Under the pieces are notes generated by a model, which was not told the DNA's origin, searched no databases, and was given only the letters and a program-made list of their open reading frames with translations. From NCBI RefSeq assembly GCF_004117935.1, contig NZ_SDOY01000166.1, forward strand, positions 62,001 to 126,000: a DNA stretch of 64,000 nt. The letters run 5' to 3'. This DNA comes from Streptomyces roseicoloratus. GTDB taxonomy: Bacteria > Actinomycetota > Actinomycetes > Streptomycetales > Streptomycetaceae. This document shows positions 35,021 to 43,514 of the stretch, piece after piece (positions within the stretch are counted from its first letter, which is position 1; the number at the start of each line of letters is the position of its first letter). A program made the position numbers and the translations under genes.

Positions 35021-35584
35021 TCACCGCTCCACCTCCGTCCGGCGCCGGCACTCGTGCGCCAGGTGCGGATAGGCCGCCGCGATCGCCTCGTACAGACGGC
35101 GGCGCAGCAGGCGCTCGGCCTCGGCGCGGCCCGTGGCGCCGTACAGGCCGTCGAGGAGGGCGTCGTAGCGGGAGAGGGCGTGGCGGAGGTAGCCGACCTG
35201 CCAGCGGACCATCGCGCCGGCCGCGACGCCGCCGGGTCCGCGCGCGCCGAGCAGGTGCCGGTGGCGGACCGCCCGGCGCTCCAGCTCGGCGGCCGGCAGC
35301 CGGGGCACCTCGATGGGCTCGGCGCGGATCGTCGCGAGGACCGCCCGCCGCCTTCGCTCGGCCGCCGCGCCCCGCGCCGCGGGCGTGGCGGACTCGGCGA
35401 ACTCCGGCGTGCGCTCCACCGCCTCCACCCGCGCGAGCAGATAGAGCCGCACCGGTGCGAGCGTCCAGCGCCGCGGGTCGCGCCCCTGGACGTCGGCCTG
35501 GCCGAGCAGCGCGTCCACCATCGCGTGGTTCCAGCCGCGCCCGCGCAGCCCGGCGAGCGACACATACGTCGTACGGTCCGTCAC
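35021..35584 (-). CDS. Conserved Streptomyces hypothetical protein
   Basis: A 187-residue Arg-rich helical protein. The opening YVSLAGLRGRGWNHAMVDAL then LGQADVQGRDPRRW is a helix-turn-helix-like segment found in many Streptomyces proteins that begin with a short DNA-binding-like unit and a residue pattern (APVRLYLLARVEAVE). The rest is helical with no recognised catalytic motif (WQVGYLRHALSRYDALLDGL). A lone gene convergent with the racemase and divergent from the Fn3 lipoprotein. No function is assigned. Confidence 0.6.
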   Translation of the reverse strand: MTDRTTYVSLAGLRGRGWNHAMVDALLGQADVQGRDPRRWTLAPVRLYLLARVEAVERTPEFAESATPAARGAAAERRRRAVLATIRAEPIEVPRLPAAELERRAVRHRHLLGARGPGGVAAGAMVRWQVGYLRHALSRYDALLDGLYGATGRAEAERLLRRRLYEAIAAAYPHLAHECRRRTEVER

Positions 35585-35704
35585 AATTCCCCCTCATTCC
35601 GTCGCGGAGAGTGATGGAACCAGTGAAGCGCACCCCACTGACAACGCCCCGGACGGCGTCCTTCCCGTCGCCCCCTTGCCTCCGCGCCACCCGTCGTGCG
35701 ATAT

Positions 35705-35716
35705 AGGTCCAGACCT
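35705..35716 (+). promoter_or_regulatory. Chitinase-type/DasR-like box
   Basis: AGGTCCAGACCT differs at one base from TGGTCCAGACCT, the direct-repeat element of Streptomyces chitinase promoters, and shares GGTCYAGACC with the DasR operator core. It is 21 bases before ATG 35738 and just after a TATAGG -10-like stretch, so a bound repressor would block the start of transcription. Confidence 0.6.
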
Positions 35717-35737
35717 TTACGGGATGGAGGCACCCCC

Positions 35738-36703
35738 ATGCAACGCCCCCTCACCGCAACCCTGTTGACCCTCACCGCCCTCGCCGCCGCGCCCCTCACC
35801 GCCTGCTCAGGCACCGCCGTCGCCGCGAGAGACACCCGCCCGCCCTCGGTCCCCGCCGGCGTCACCGCCACCGCCGGCAGCGCGACCACCGTCCACGTCA
35901 TGTGGAACGCCGCCACCGACGACAAGGCCGTCACCGGCTACACCGTCCACCACCAGGGCCGCCCGGTGAAGGAGCTCCCCGCCGGCACCCTCATGACCGA
36001 CGTCACCGGCCTCGCCCCCGCCACGCCCCACACGTTCACCGTCCGCGCCCGCGACGCCGCCGGAAACGTCTCCGCGGACAGCGCCGCCGTCACCGCCACC
36101 ACACCCGCCGCCACCGCCGAGGACCGCACGCCCCCGAGCCGCCCCACCGCCCTGCGCGTCACCCCGACCGGTCCCGGCGCCGCCACGCTCACCTGGCGGC
36201 CGGCCCGCGACGACACCCGCGTCACCGCCTACGACGTCTACCAGTCGGGCTCCCGCGTCCACACCGTCCCCGGCTCCGCCACCGAGGCCCGCCTCACCAC
36301 CCTGCGCCCCGCCACCGCCTACACCTTCACCGTCCGCGCCCGCGACGCCGCCGAGAACTCCTCCCCGGACAGCGACGCCGCCGACCTCACCACACCCGCC
36401 GCCCCGGGCAGGCGCCCCGCCACCGCGCCCACCGGCGTCACCGCCACCGCCGCCAAGGGCACCATCACCGTCACCTGGACCCCGCCCCGCACCGCGACCC
36501 CCGTCAAGGAGCACCAGCTCCACCTGAACGGCCGCTTCGCCACCACCATCGTCTGGGGCGCCGACCCGGGCCCCGGGCCCGTCGAGTACACCCTCACCGT
36601 CCCCGCCACCCCCGGCGTCCGCTACGCCCTCACCCTCCGCGCCCGGCTCCCCGACGGCACCTGGGGCGACTTCTCCGCCCCGCGCACGGTCGTGACGGTC
36701 TGA
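35738..36703 (+). CDS. Lipoprotein with three fibronectin type III domains
   Basis: A 321-residue protein. ATG 35738 follows GGAGG. The signal peptide ends in a lipobox LTAC, so it is anchored at the outer face. Three Fn3 units follow: about 35-125 (PPSVPAGVTATAGSATTVHV to YTVHHQGR), 128-215 (PPSRPTALRVTPTGPGAATL) and 225-321 (APTGVTATAAKGTITVTWTP). The first two are highly similar (TFTVRARDAAGNVS and TFTVRARDAAENSS), a recent internal duplication. No catalytic domain is present. Fn3 units like these occur in Streptomyces chitinases and cellulases, and the GGTCCAGACC box fits a role in binding chitin-rich surfaces. Confidence 0.85.
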   Translation: MQRPLTATLLTLTALAAAPLTACSGTAVAARDTRPPSVPAGVTATAGSATTVHVMWNAATDDKAVTGYTVHHQGRPVKELPAGTLMTDVTGLAPATPHTFTVRARDAAGNVSADSAAVTATTPAATAEDRTPPSRPTALRVTPTGPGAATLTWRPARDDTRVTAYDVYQSGSRVHTVPGSATEARLTTLRPATAYTFTVRARDAAENSSPDSDAADLTTPAAPGRRPATAPTGVTATAAKGTITVTWTPPRTATPVKEHQLHLNGRFATTIVWGADPGPGPVEYTLTVPATPGVRYALTLRARLPDGTWGDFSAPRTVVTV

Positions 36704-36792
36704 CGGCGCCGGCGCGACCGGCGAGCCCGGCGGAGGTTCGGCGGCCGTCGCCGACCCGCCACACCGCCGCGCCCCGAACTACGCTGGGAAGC

Positions 36793-38742
36793 GTGGCCGA
36801 GATCGTCCTCACCAACACCGGTCTTGACGCCTTCCTGGAAGCGAACCCCCAGTTCCGGGGACCGGGAGCCGTCAGGGCCGCGGATGCCGTGCTGAGTCTG
36901 CTCGCGCTGCGGGGCGCGGACCGGGCGACCGGGGTGCCGGAGCCGACGCCCGCACTCGCCAAGGAGCTCCTCCTCGAAGACCTGCCCGCCTTCGTGTGCG
37001 CGGCCCCCGGTGACCTCGGGACCTATCCCGCCGTCCTGCGGGCGCTCGCCGGGCGGTTCGACGGAGAGCGGCGCGGCCGGGTGGAAGGGGCGGTCGGCGA
37101 GGCCGAGGCCGATTTCGAACGGGCCATGGGCGACCCCGGCAACCTCACCTGGCCCCGCTGGTACGCCCAGCTGCTGCGCACCGACGGCACCGACCCCGAC
37201 GACCCCCAGGCCGTACGGGCCTGGCTCGCCGGGCTCGACGGGCCGCCGCTGCCCGACGGAGCGCGACGGGCCGACCTCATGGGCCGCACCGCCGTCGCGG
37301 ACCTCCTCCTCAGCGAGGTCCTGACGAGGGCCTACGTCCGGGACGCCGAGCGGCCGCCCGCCGCCGGGCCGCTGCTCGGCGACCACGAGGTGGCCCAGGG
37401 CATCGGGACCGTCGCCGCCGCGCTGCTCGACCGGTGGACCGCGGCCGGGCTCGCCGAAGGGCTGGCCGGGGAGTACGCCCACCTCGCGCCCGGCCCGGAC
37501 GACTTCCCCCACCTGGTCCTCGCCGACGCCCTGCTCGACGAGCACCTCGACTACTACGGCGACCCGTCCGTGCCGCTGCCGCCGCCCGAGACGGAAGCGG
37601 CCGAGGAGGACGTCGAACGGGACGCCGACCTGCTCGCCGCCGCCGTCGACGAACTCGCGGAGGCGGAGCCGTACGGGGCCGGCGAGGCGCCCGGGACGAG
37701 CATGACGGCCGGGACTGGAGGTATGGCCGGGACCGGAGGTACGGCCGGGACTGGAGGTACGGCCGGGGCGGGAGGCGCAGGCGTGCCCGAGCCGGGCGGT
37801 GGCGGGTCCGGCCCCCGTGGGGGCGGGGCCGGGCCCTACGGCGGCGAGGCCGCCCATCTGCTCTACACGCTCTACCAGCGCGGCTGCTCCGCCGAGTCGG
37901 TCGCACGCCGAGCCGCCGAGTTCGAGGACTGGGCGGTCGACCCGGCCCTGGAGGACGCGCCCGTCCGCGTACCGCCCCCCGCCTCGCCCGCGTACACCAC
38001 GCCGACCGCCGGCGAACTCGCCCGGCTGCTCGGCTCGCCCGGCATCACCGACACCGACCGAGCCCGGCTCGACAAGCCCGCGCGCGAACTCGCCGCGGTC
38101 GTCGACCGGCTGGCCGCGACCGGACTGGTCTTCCGCCACGGCGACGCCTTCGGACTCACCCCGCGGGGCTGCGCCGTGGTCCGCTACCTCCTCGCGGTGC
38201 GCAGGGTCGCCGTGCCCGACGCCGCCGAGACGGCCGGCTGGGACGCCGCCCGCCTGGTGGCCGCCGCAGAGGGCTGGCCGCCGGCCGTCGCGGGCCGGGT
38301 GCTCGCCGACTGGCTGCGCGCCCGCGGCGACGGCGCCGGGGCCTGGGGTGAGCTGCTCGCGGCGGTCGGCACGGTCAACGCCGGCACCTCCGAAGCCGCC
38401 GCCACCCGTGCCCTGCTCGGTCTGCTCGACTGGTCCGCCGCACCGGCCGAGGCGCTGCGGAAGGCCCTTCCGGACCCGGTGGCCGGGGCACGAGCCGAGG
38501 AGGCGCTGCGCGCGCGGGGCGAGCGGGTGGAACCGGGCGTGGTGCCGGAATCGGCCCGGGCCCTGCGGGTCCTGGACGGGCTGCCCGGCAAGCGGGGGCC
38601 GCTGGAGTCCCGGCGCACCGCCTTCGACGAGGCGGCGGCGGGCTGGCCCGGCGGTTCGGCGGCCCTGGTCGCCACGATGGCGACCGCCGACCCGCACGAG
38701 ACCGCACGGGTCCTCGGCCCCCTCGGCCTCGCCCCGCCGTGA
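36793..38742 (+). CDS. Conserved hypothetical protein with Gly/Thr repeat insert
   Basis: A 649-residue, largely helical, acidic protein starting VAEIVLTNTGLDAFLEANPQ at GTG 36793 (GGGAAG upstream). It has two helical halves joined by an Asp/Glu-rich segment and a low-complexity insert GTGGMAGTGGTAGTGG (about residues 305-345). The second half has a winged-helix-like AVVDRLAATGLVFRHGDAFG then LTPRGCAVVRYLL. I do not recognise the family's function; it resembles single-copy Streptomyces hypothetical proteins. It is the only gene between the Fn3 lipoprotein and the SGNH hydrolase on this strand. Confidence 0.65.
   Translation: MAEIVLTNTGLDAFLEANPQFRGPGAVRAADAVLSLLALRGADRATGVPEPTPALAKELLLEDLPAFVCAAPGDLGTYPAVLRALAGRFDGERRGRVEGAVGEAEADFERAMGDPGNLTWPRWYAQLLRTDGTDPDDPQAVRAWLAGLDGPPLPDGARRADLMGRTAVADLLLSEVLTRAYVRDAERPPAAGPLLGDHEVAQGIGTVAAALLDRWTAAGLAEGLAGEYAHLAPGPDDFPHLVLADALLDEHLDYYGDPSVPLPPPETEAAEEDVERDADLLAAAVDELAEAEPYGAGEAPGTSMTAGTGGMAGTGGTAGTGGTAGAGGAGVPEPGGGGSGPRGGGAGPYGGEAAHLLYTLYQRGCSAESVARRAAEFEDWAVDPALEDAPVRVPPPASPAYTTPTAGELARLLGSPGITDTDRARLDKPARELAAVVDRLAATGLVFRHGDAFGLTPRGCAVVRYLLAVRRVAVPDAAETAGWDAARLVAAAEGWPPAVAGRVLADWLRARGDGAGAWGELLAAVGTVNAGTSEAAATRALLGLLDWSAAPAEALRKALPDPVAGARAEEALRARGERVEPGVVPESARALRVLDGLPGKRGPLESRRTAFDEAAAGWPGGSAALVATMATADPHETARVLGPLGLAPP
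37705..37776 (+). repeat. Four in-frame 18-bp tandem repeats
   Basis: Units ACGGCCGGGACTGGAGGT at 37705, 37741 and variants at 37723 and 37759 each encode TAGTGG-like hexapeptides. Being a multiple of three, copy-number change would leave the frame open. Confidence 0.9.
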
Positions 38743-38860
38743 GGCCGACGCCGCGCGGAGCTCTGGCCCTCGCGGCCCCGGCCCGCCGTCAGGCGTCGGC
38801 CCGTGTGAGCCGGACCCCTCGGCGAAGGGCCTGGCTCCGTGGCATCCGGACCTCGCCCGC

Positions 38861-40012
38861 TCAGCCCGCCGTGAGGTACATCCCGGAGGCGCCCGCGCCC
38901 GCCGTGTTGCGGCAGCTGTAGTTGCCGGTCGGCTTCGCGCTGATCAGGGCGAGGCACCGGCCCTGCGCCTGCTGGCCGTAGTAGTTCGGGTGCATGTTCT
39001 CCTGGAGCGGGCCCTGGGTCCGGTTCTGGTCGATCCAGCGCGCCCACTCGCTCGTCGTCGCCGAGGCGGGCACGGTCGACGACACCTGCTTGCTGGCCTT
39101 GGCGCACACCTCGCGGCCCTGCATCATGTCGCGCAGATCCATGAACTGCGCTCCCTTGGCCGTCGCGACCGCCTTCAGCCGGTTCGCGATCTGCGGGACG
39201 AGCGAGTCGCGGGCCCAGTCGGAGTCCCGGTTCCAGAACGGACAGCCGCCGGTGCTCGTGCGGCTCCAGCCGCTCTCCCCGTAGCGGTTCTCGGAGGACC
39301 GGGGGATGGGGGAGGGGTAGGACTGGAGCACGATCCGGTAGTCGGAGGCGGAGTATCCGGCGCCGGTCATCACGGCCCTGATCTCGTCGATCGCCTTGCC
39401 GACGTCCGCCATCACGCCGTTGATCTTCGCGTCGACCTCGGCCTGCTGGTCGTCGTGGCAGTACGAGTACCAGATGATGTAGTCCGTGGCACAGGTCGTG
39501 ATGATGTCGGCGAAGCCGAGGTCGTTGCCGCCGATGGACAGCGCGATCAGCTTCACGTCTCGGGTGGCCGCGACGGCCGCGAGCTGGTCGGCCTGCGGGG
39601 CCTCGCCCTTGTAGGAGACGCCGCCGGCGACCGAGCGGAACACGTTGCGCGTGGTGGCGCCGGAGCAGGCGAGGTTGATCAGCTCGCTCGCGATCGGGCC
39701 CGCGCTCTTCACCTCGGCCGAGTCCGAGCGGTGGCAGCCGTTGGCCTCCGAGGCGCCGTAGATCCGGCTCGGGTCGTACGTGCTGCCGGTCCAGGCCCGG
39801 TCGGTGCCGTTGCGGCTGCCACTGGTGGTCAGGCTGTTGCCCATCCAGCGGCCGGCCTCGCCGGAGATGTAGCTGTCGCCCAGGGAGACGACGGCGGTGG
39901 GCCCGGTCCCGGGGGAGGCGAGGGCCGGGGCCGGGGTCAGGGAGACGAGCCCGGCGGCGACGCACAGGGCGAGCAGTCCGCGCAGGGCGCGGCGGTGCGG
40001 GGACGAAGACAT
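38861..40012 (-). CDS. Secreted SGNH/GDSL hydrolase (lipase-like)
   Basis: A 383-residue exported protein with a signal peptide ending near PALASPG. The nucleophile block is VVSLGDSYISGEAGRWMGN (GDSxxSGxG), the oxyanion Gly/Asn is ALSIGGNDLGFADI, and the His is in QENMHPNYYGQQAQGRC, so all SGNH blocks are present. Paired cysteines (NGCHRSD, INLACSG, TTCATDY, YCHDD, GGCPFW, EVCAKA, GRCLAL, YSCRNT) suggest four disulphides, as in Streptomyces extracellular lipase and phospholipase A1 relatives. ATG 40012 has AGGAG upstream. Substrate is an ester of unknown type. Confidence 0.88.
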   Translation of the reverse strand: MSSSPHRRALRGLLALCVAAGLVSLTPAPALASPGTGPTAVVSLGDSYISGEAGRWMGNSLTTSGSRNGTDRAWTGSTYDPSRIYGASEANGCHRSDSAEVKSAGPIASELINLACSGATTRNVFRSVAGGVSYKGEAPQADQLAAVAATRDVKLIALSIGGNDLGFADIITTCATDYIIWYSYCHDDQQAEVDAKINGVMADVGKAIDEIRAVMTGAGYSASDYRIVLQSYPSPIPRSSENRYGESGWSRTSTGGCPFWNRDSDWARDSLVPQIANRLKAVATAKGAQFMDLRDMMQGREVCAKASKQVSSTVPASATTSEWARWIDQNRTQGPLQENMHPNYYGQQAQGRCLALISAKPTGNYSCRNTAGAGASGMYLTAG

Positions 40013-40130
40013 GGCTGTGCTCCTGCGGTGAGCGGTGCGCAGTGAGTGGGGGACAGCCGCCGGCCGGTGGCATGGCGGAATCTCGCACGCACCGGGTTGT
40101 TACCGCTAGGTAGCTGCATATTTCGGTTGC

Positions 40131-40140
40131 GTCACGTGAC
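40131..40140. promoter_or_regulatory. GTCACGTGAC palindrome upstream of the SGNH hydrolase
   Basis: A perfect 10-bp palindrome lies about 120 bp before the hydrolase start, in an A+T-richer stretch (40100-40190). The 40013-40326 region otherwise holds the hydrolase promoter and the aceB terminator; no further gene is seen. Confidence 0.4.
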
Positions 40141-40227
40141 TTGTGAAACACCATGGATCGAAAAGCGGTGCAAACGGATCGCGTATCGAACGCGAAGGGC
40201 CGGGGCCCGGGCGTCCGGTACGCGAAG

Positions 40228-40268
40228 GACCCCGCCCCCGGTGCTGTGCGAGCACCAGGGGCGGGGTC
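40228..40268 (-). terminator. aceB terminator hairpin
   Basis: 40228-40245 (GACCCCGCCCCCGGTGCT) pairs with 40251-40268 over 18 positions with one C-A mismatch, around loop GTGCG. It lies 59 bases past the aceB stop. Confidence 0.75.
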
Positions 40269-40326
40269 GTTCTGCGCGGCGGAGCCGGGCCGGGGGCCCG
40301 GACGACGCCGGACGGCTGCTGTGCGG

Positions 40327-41949
40327 TCAGCCGACCAGCTGGTCGTAGGCGGGAAGGGTCAGGAAGTCCGCGTAGTCGGCGTCGAGCGAGACGTGCAGCA
40401 GCAGGTCGTGGGCCTGCTGCCACTTCCCGGCCGCGAACGCCTCCTCGCCGATCTCCGCGCGGATCGCGGCGAGCTCCTCGGCGGCGACCTCACGGGCGAG
40501 TTCGGGGGTGGCCTTGCGGCCGTTCTCGAAGACGACCTCCGCGTTGATCCACTGCCAGATCTGCGAGCGCGAGATCTCGGCGGTGGCCGCGTCCTCCATC
40601 AGGTTGAAGATGGCGACGGCGCCGAGGCCGCGCAGCCAGGCCTCGATGTAGCGGATGCCGACCTGGACGGCGTTGCGCAGACCGTCGTAGGTGGGCTGGG
40701 CGTCCAGGGACGCGATGTCGATGAGCTCGGGGCCCTCGACGTGGACGTCCTCACGCAGCCGGTCCTTCTGGTTCGGCTTGTCGCCGAGCACCGCGTCGAA
40801 GGAGGCCATGGCGATCGGGACGAGGTCGGGGTGGGCGACCCAGGAGCCGTCGAAACCGTCGCCGGCCTCGCGGTCCTTGTCGGCCTTGACCTTCTCGAAC
40901 GCGACCTTGTTGACCTCGGCGTCCTTGCGGGACGGGATGAAGGCCGCCATGCCGCCGATCGCGTGCGCGCCGCGCTTGTGGCAGGTGCGGACGAGGAGTT
41001 CGGTGTACGCGCGCATGAACGGGGCCGTCATCGTGACCGCGTTGCGGTCCGGGAGGACGAACTTGCTGCCGCCGTCACGGAAGTTCTTGACGATGGAGAA
41101 GAGGTAGTCCCAGCGTCCCGCGTTCAACCCGGCGGCGTGGTCGCGGAGTTCGTAGAGGATCTCCTCCATCTCGTACGCGGCCGTGATGGTCTCGATGAGG
41201 ACGGTGGCGCGGACGGTGCCCTGCGGGATGCCGACGTGGTCCTGGGCGAAGACGAAGATGTCGTTCCAGAGGCGGGCCTCCAGGTGCGACTCGGTCTTCG
41301 GCAGGTAGAAGTACGGGCCCTTGCCGAGGTCGATCAGGCGCTGGGCGTTGTGGAAGAAGTAGAGGCCGAAGTCGACGAGCGCGCCGGGCACCGGGCGGCC
41401 CTCGACGGTCAGGTGACGCTCCTCCAGGTGCCAGCCGCGGGGCCGCATGACGACCGTGGCGAGCTCCTCGGCCGGCTTGAGCGCGTAGCCCTTGCCCGAG
41501 CGCGGGTCGGTGAAGTCGATGTTCCGGGTGTACGCGTCGATCAGGTTGACCTGGCCGAGGATCACGTTCTCCCAGGTGGGCGCGGAGGCGTCCTCGAAGT
41601 CCGCGAGCCAGACCCTCGCGCCCGAGTTCAGCGCGTTGATCGTCATCTTGCGGTCGGTCGGGCCCGTGATCTCCACCCGGCGGTCGTTCAGCGCCGCCGG
41701 TGCGGGAGCGACCTTCCAGGACTCGTCGGCACGGATCGCCGCCGTCTCGGGCAGGAAGCCCAGCGACGAGGTGCGGGCGATCTCGGCGCGGCGCTCGGCC
41801 CGGCGGGCGAGCAGTTCGTCCCGGCGCGGGGTGAACCGACGGTGCAGCTCGGCCACGAAGGCCAGGGCCGTGTCGGTGAGCACCTCCTCCTGGCGCGGCA
41901 GGGGCTCGGCTTCGACGACGACCAGGGAGGACGGCGCTGGTGCGGACAT
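40327..41949 (-). CDS. aceB: Malate synthase A
   Basis: A 540-residue enzyme condensing glyoxylate with acetyl-CoA to malate. The signatures TINALNSGARVWLADFEDAS, VMRPRGWHLEERHL (catalytic Arg), YFYLPKTESHLEARLWNDIF, VLIETITAAYEMEEILYELR (Glu) and HAAGLNAGRWDYLFSIVKNF (Asp) are all intact and the length is standard for the A type. No isocitrate lyase is nearby; its place is in glyoxylate disposal from allantoin, alongside Gcl. The promoter has a strong -35/-10 with operators between and after them (42075-42116). ATG 41949 follows GAAGGAAGTGACAGTTC. Confidence 0.96.
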   Translation of the reverse strand: MSAPAPSSLVVVEAEPLPRQEEVLTDTALAFVAELHRRFTPRRDELLARRAERRAEIARTSSLGFLPETAAIRADESWKVAPAPAALNDRRVEITGPTDRKMTINALNSGARVWLADFEDASAPTWENVILGQVNLIDAYTRNIDFTDPRSGKGYALKPAEELATVVMRPRGWHLEERHLTVEGRPVPGALVDFGLYFFHNAQRLIDLGKGPYFYLPKTESHLEARLWNDIFVFAQDHVGIPQGTVRATVLIETITAAYEMEEILYELRDHAAGLNAGRWDYLFSIVKNFRDGGSKFVLPDRNAVTMTAPFMRAYTELLVRTCHKRGAHAIGGMAAFIPSRKDAEVNKVAFEKVKADKDREAGDGFDGSWVAHPDLVPIAMASFDAVLGDKPNQKDRLREDVHVEGPELIDIASLDAQPTYDGLRNAVQVGIRYIEAWLRGLGAVAIFNLMEDAATAEISRSQIWQWINAEVVFENGRKATPELAREVAAEELAAIRAEIGEEAFAAGKWQQAHDLLLHVSLDADYADFLTLPAYDQLVG

Positions 41950-42074
41950 GAACTGTCACTTCCTTCAGCGGGCTTCACGGGCGGTGCCAGTCCGGCCGCC
42001 GGGCGCGTCGCGCGGCACGCAGTGCCACTGGCGCCGGGATACGGCCGGGAGCGCCGTCTCGGAGGATCAGGCGC

Positions 42075-42127
42075 TTCTGAACAGTGGATACTAGTTTCCT
42101 CATGGTGGAAGTTCAATGGTTTGTTGA
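42075..42127 (-). promoter_or_regulatory. aceB promoter with tandem operators and second palindrome
   Basis: On the minus strand the -35 TTGAAC (42111-42116) and -10 TAGTAT (42088-42093) have a 17-base spacer. The 15-bp TTCCACCATGAGGAA (42096-42110) fills the spacer; a weaker copy ATCCACTGTTCAGAA lies at 42075-42089, 21 bp away. A variant of the other palindrome, TCAATG-N3-TGTTGA, overlaps the -35 at 42113-42127. This is the clearest promoter architecture in the window. Confidence 0.75.
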
Positions 42128-42176
42128 TGTCGAGATTCTTCGGGTCGACACAACGTGGCGCTCGGTGCCACCACCT

Positions 42177-42788
42177 TCACTCCAGGTGCACCAGGTCCGC
42201 CTCCGTGTCGATGTCATAGGGCTCGGCCACATCCGAACAGTCCACGAGCGTGATCGCATCCCGATGCGCCTTCAGGTAGTCCCGCGCCCCCTGGTCCCCG
42301 ACCGCGCCCGCCGCGATGGCCGCCCAGCGGTCCGCGCCGAACAGCACCGGATGGCCGCGCCTCCCGTCGTACGAGGCCGCCGCGAGCGTCCCGCGCGAGC
42401 CGTACGCGGCACGCACCCGGTCCACCGCCGCGGGGCCGATCCCCGGCTGGTCCACCAGCGACACCAGGGCCGCGTCCACCGGCAGGGCCTCCGCCTTCAG
42501 CGACGCGAGCCCGGCGCGCAGCGAGGAACCCATGCCCTCCGCCCAGTCCGGGTTGTCCACCAGGACGCACCCCGGCAGCCGGGCCTCCGCCCGCACCCGC
42601 TCGGCGGCCGCGCCGAGCACCACGTGCACCACCTCGCAGCCGCCCTCCCGCAGCACCCGTACGGCGTGCTCGACGAGCGGCCGGCCGCGGTGCGTGAGCA
42701 GGGCCTTGGGGCGCCCGCCGAGCCGCCGGCCGCCGCCGGCCGCGAGCAGCAGTCCCGCCACGAGGGGTTCTTCCGTCTCACGAGTCAT
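42177..42788 (-). CDS. MobA/MocA-like nucleotidyltransferase
   Basis: A 203-residue NTP transferase. VAGLLLAAGGGRRLGGRPKALL is the NTP-binding loop, with RGRPLVEHAVRVLREGGCEV, LVSLVDQPGIGPAAVDRV (metal Asp) and GTLAAASYDGRRGHPVLFGA following. It is closest in style to molybdenum cofactor cytidylyl- or guanylyltransferases. Bacterial purine clusters often carry such a gene (for example B. subtilis pucB) to mature xanthine dehydrogenase, so the position beside malate synthase is suggestive, though no xdh genes are in the window. ATG 42788 (MTRETEEP) is chosen; ATG 42806 is possible. Neither has a clear ribosome site. Confidence 0.8.
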   Translation of the reverse strand: MTRETEEPLVAGLLLAAGGGRRLGGRPKALLTHRGRPLVEHAVRVLREGGCEVVHVVLGAAAERVRAEARLPGCVLVDNPDWAEGMGSSLRAGLASLKAEALPVDAALVSLVDQPGIGPAAVDRVRAAYGSRGTLAAASYDGRRGHPVLFGADRWAAIAAGAVGDQGARDYLKAHRDAITLVDCSDVAEPYDIDTEADLVHLE

Positions 42789-42947
42789 GGGGAGTGCATA
42801 CCGCATCGCGGCCGGATCACACGGATGTCTGAACTTGCGTCCGGCCGCTGGCGTGCCGGGCGCGCGGGGGAGTTAACTGGCCCGCGACCCAGGGCGCCCG
42901 ACCACGGCCCGGCGGTCGGCACAGTGGCGTGCGCAAGTGGGGGAACC

Positions 42948-43277
42948 ATGTTGCGAAGCGTGGGGCAGAGGCGAGTGAGCGCTGACGGCGTGGACCCGAG
43001 GGTGGCCGAACTGCGCGCCGCCGTGTCCCGGTTACGGCGCGAACTGGCCGGACACCGCCGCGATTTCGCCGACCGCGGGATCGCCGAGGACGAGCTCGCC
43101 GCGCTCGACGCGATGGCCGCCGGCGGAGCTCCGGAGGTGTGGCGGCTGCGCCGCTCGCTGCTCCTCATCGCGGGCGCGGTCGGTTCGGTCAGCGCCCTCG
43201 CCGAGGGGCTCGCGGCGGTCCGGGGCGCCGTCGAACTCTTCGGCCCGCCGCCACCCCCTCCGGCCGACGCGTCCTGA
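42948..43277 (+). CDS. Small DUF5955-like protein
   Basis: A 109-residue protein, MLRSVGQRRVSADGVDPRVA onward, with a helical middle (LRAAVSRLRRELAGHRRDFA, then AEDELAALDAMAAGG) and a short hydrophobic stretch (LLLIAGAVGSVSALAEGLAA), ending PPPPPPADAS. GGGGGAA precedes the ATG. It resembles DUF5955 proteins of Streptomyces, of unknown role. No partner gene is adjacent. Confidence 0.6.
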   Translation: MLRSVGQRRVSADGVDPRVAELRAAVSRLRRELAGHRRDFADRGIAEDELAALDAMAAGGAPEVWRLRRSLLLIAGAVGSVSALAEGLAAVRGAVELFGPPPPPPADAS

Positions 43278-43381
43278 GACGGCCCGCCGGCCGGGCAGGC
43301 CCCGGGATGCCGGGTGCCGTGGCACCCGGGTCCTCGGATGCGCGCGCAGCGCCTGAGGAGCATCTGTGCCCGCGCAACCCC

Positions 43382-43514
43382 CGATCGGTCGCCGGGGCCC
43401 GCTCAGCCCCCGGCCAGCCGCCGCGTCCGCTCGGCCCTCGATCGGTCGTCGGGCCCGCTAAGTCCCCGGCCAGCCACCGCGTCCGCTCAGTCCCCGGCCA
43501 GCCGCCAGGCCCGC
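43382..43514. repeat. Degenerate 57-bp tandem repeat
   Basis: CGATCGGTCG... begins at 43382 and again at 43439. Each unit contains CCCCGGCCAGCC-CCGCGTCCGCTC; a third partial copy (CCCCGGCCAGCCGCCAGGC) ends at the response-regulator stop. The 43278-43514 space contains no gene. Confidence 0.7.

Noticed and set aside
37705..37776. Possible CRISPR array from short repeats
   Set aside because: The units are directly adjacent with no spacers, are in frame inside a gene and encode a Gly/Thr peptide.
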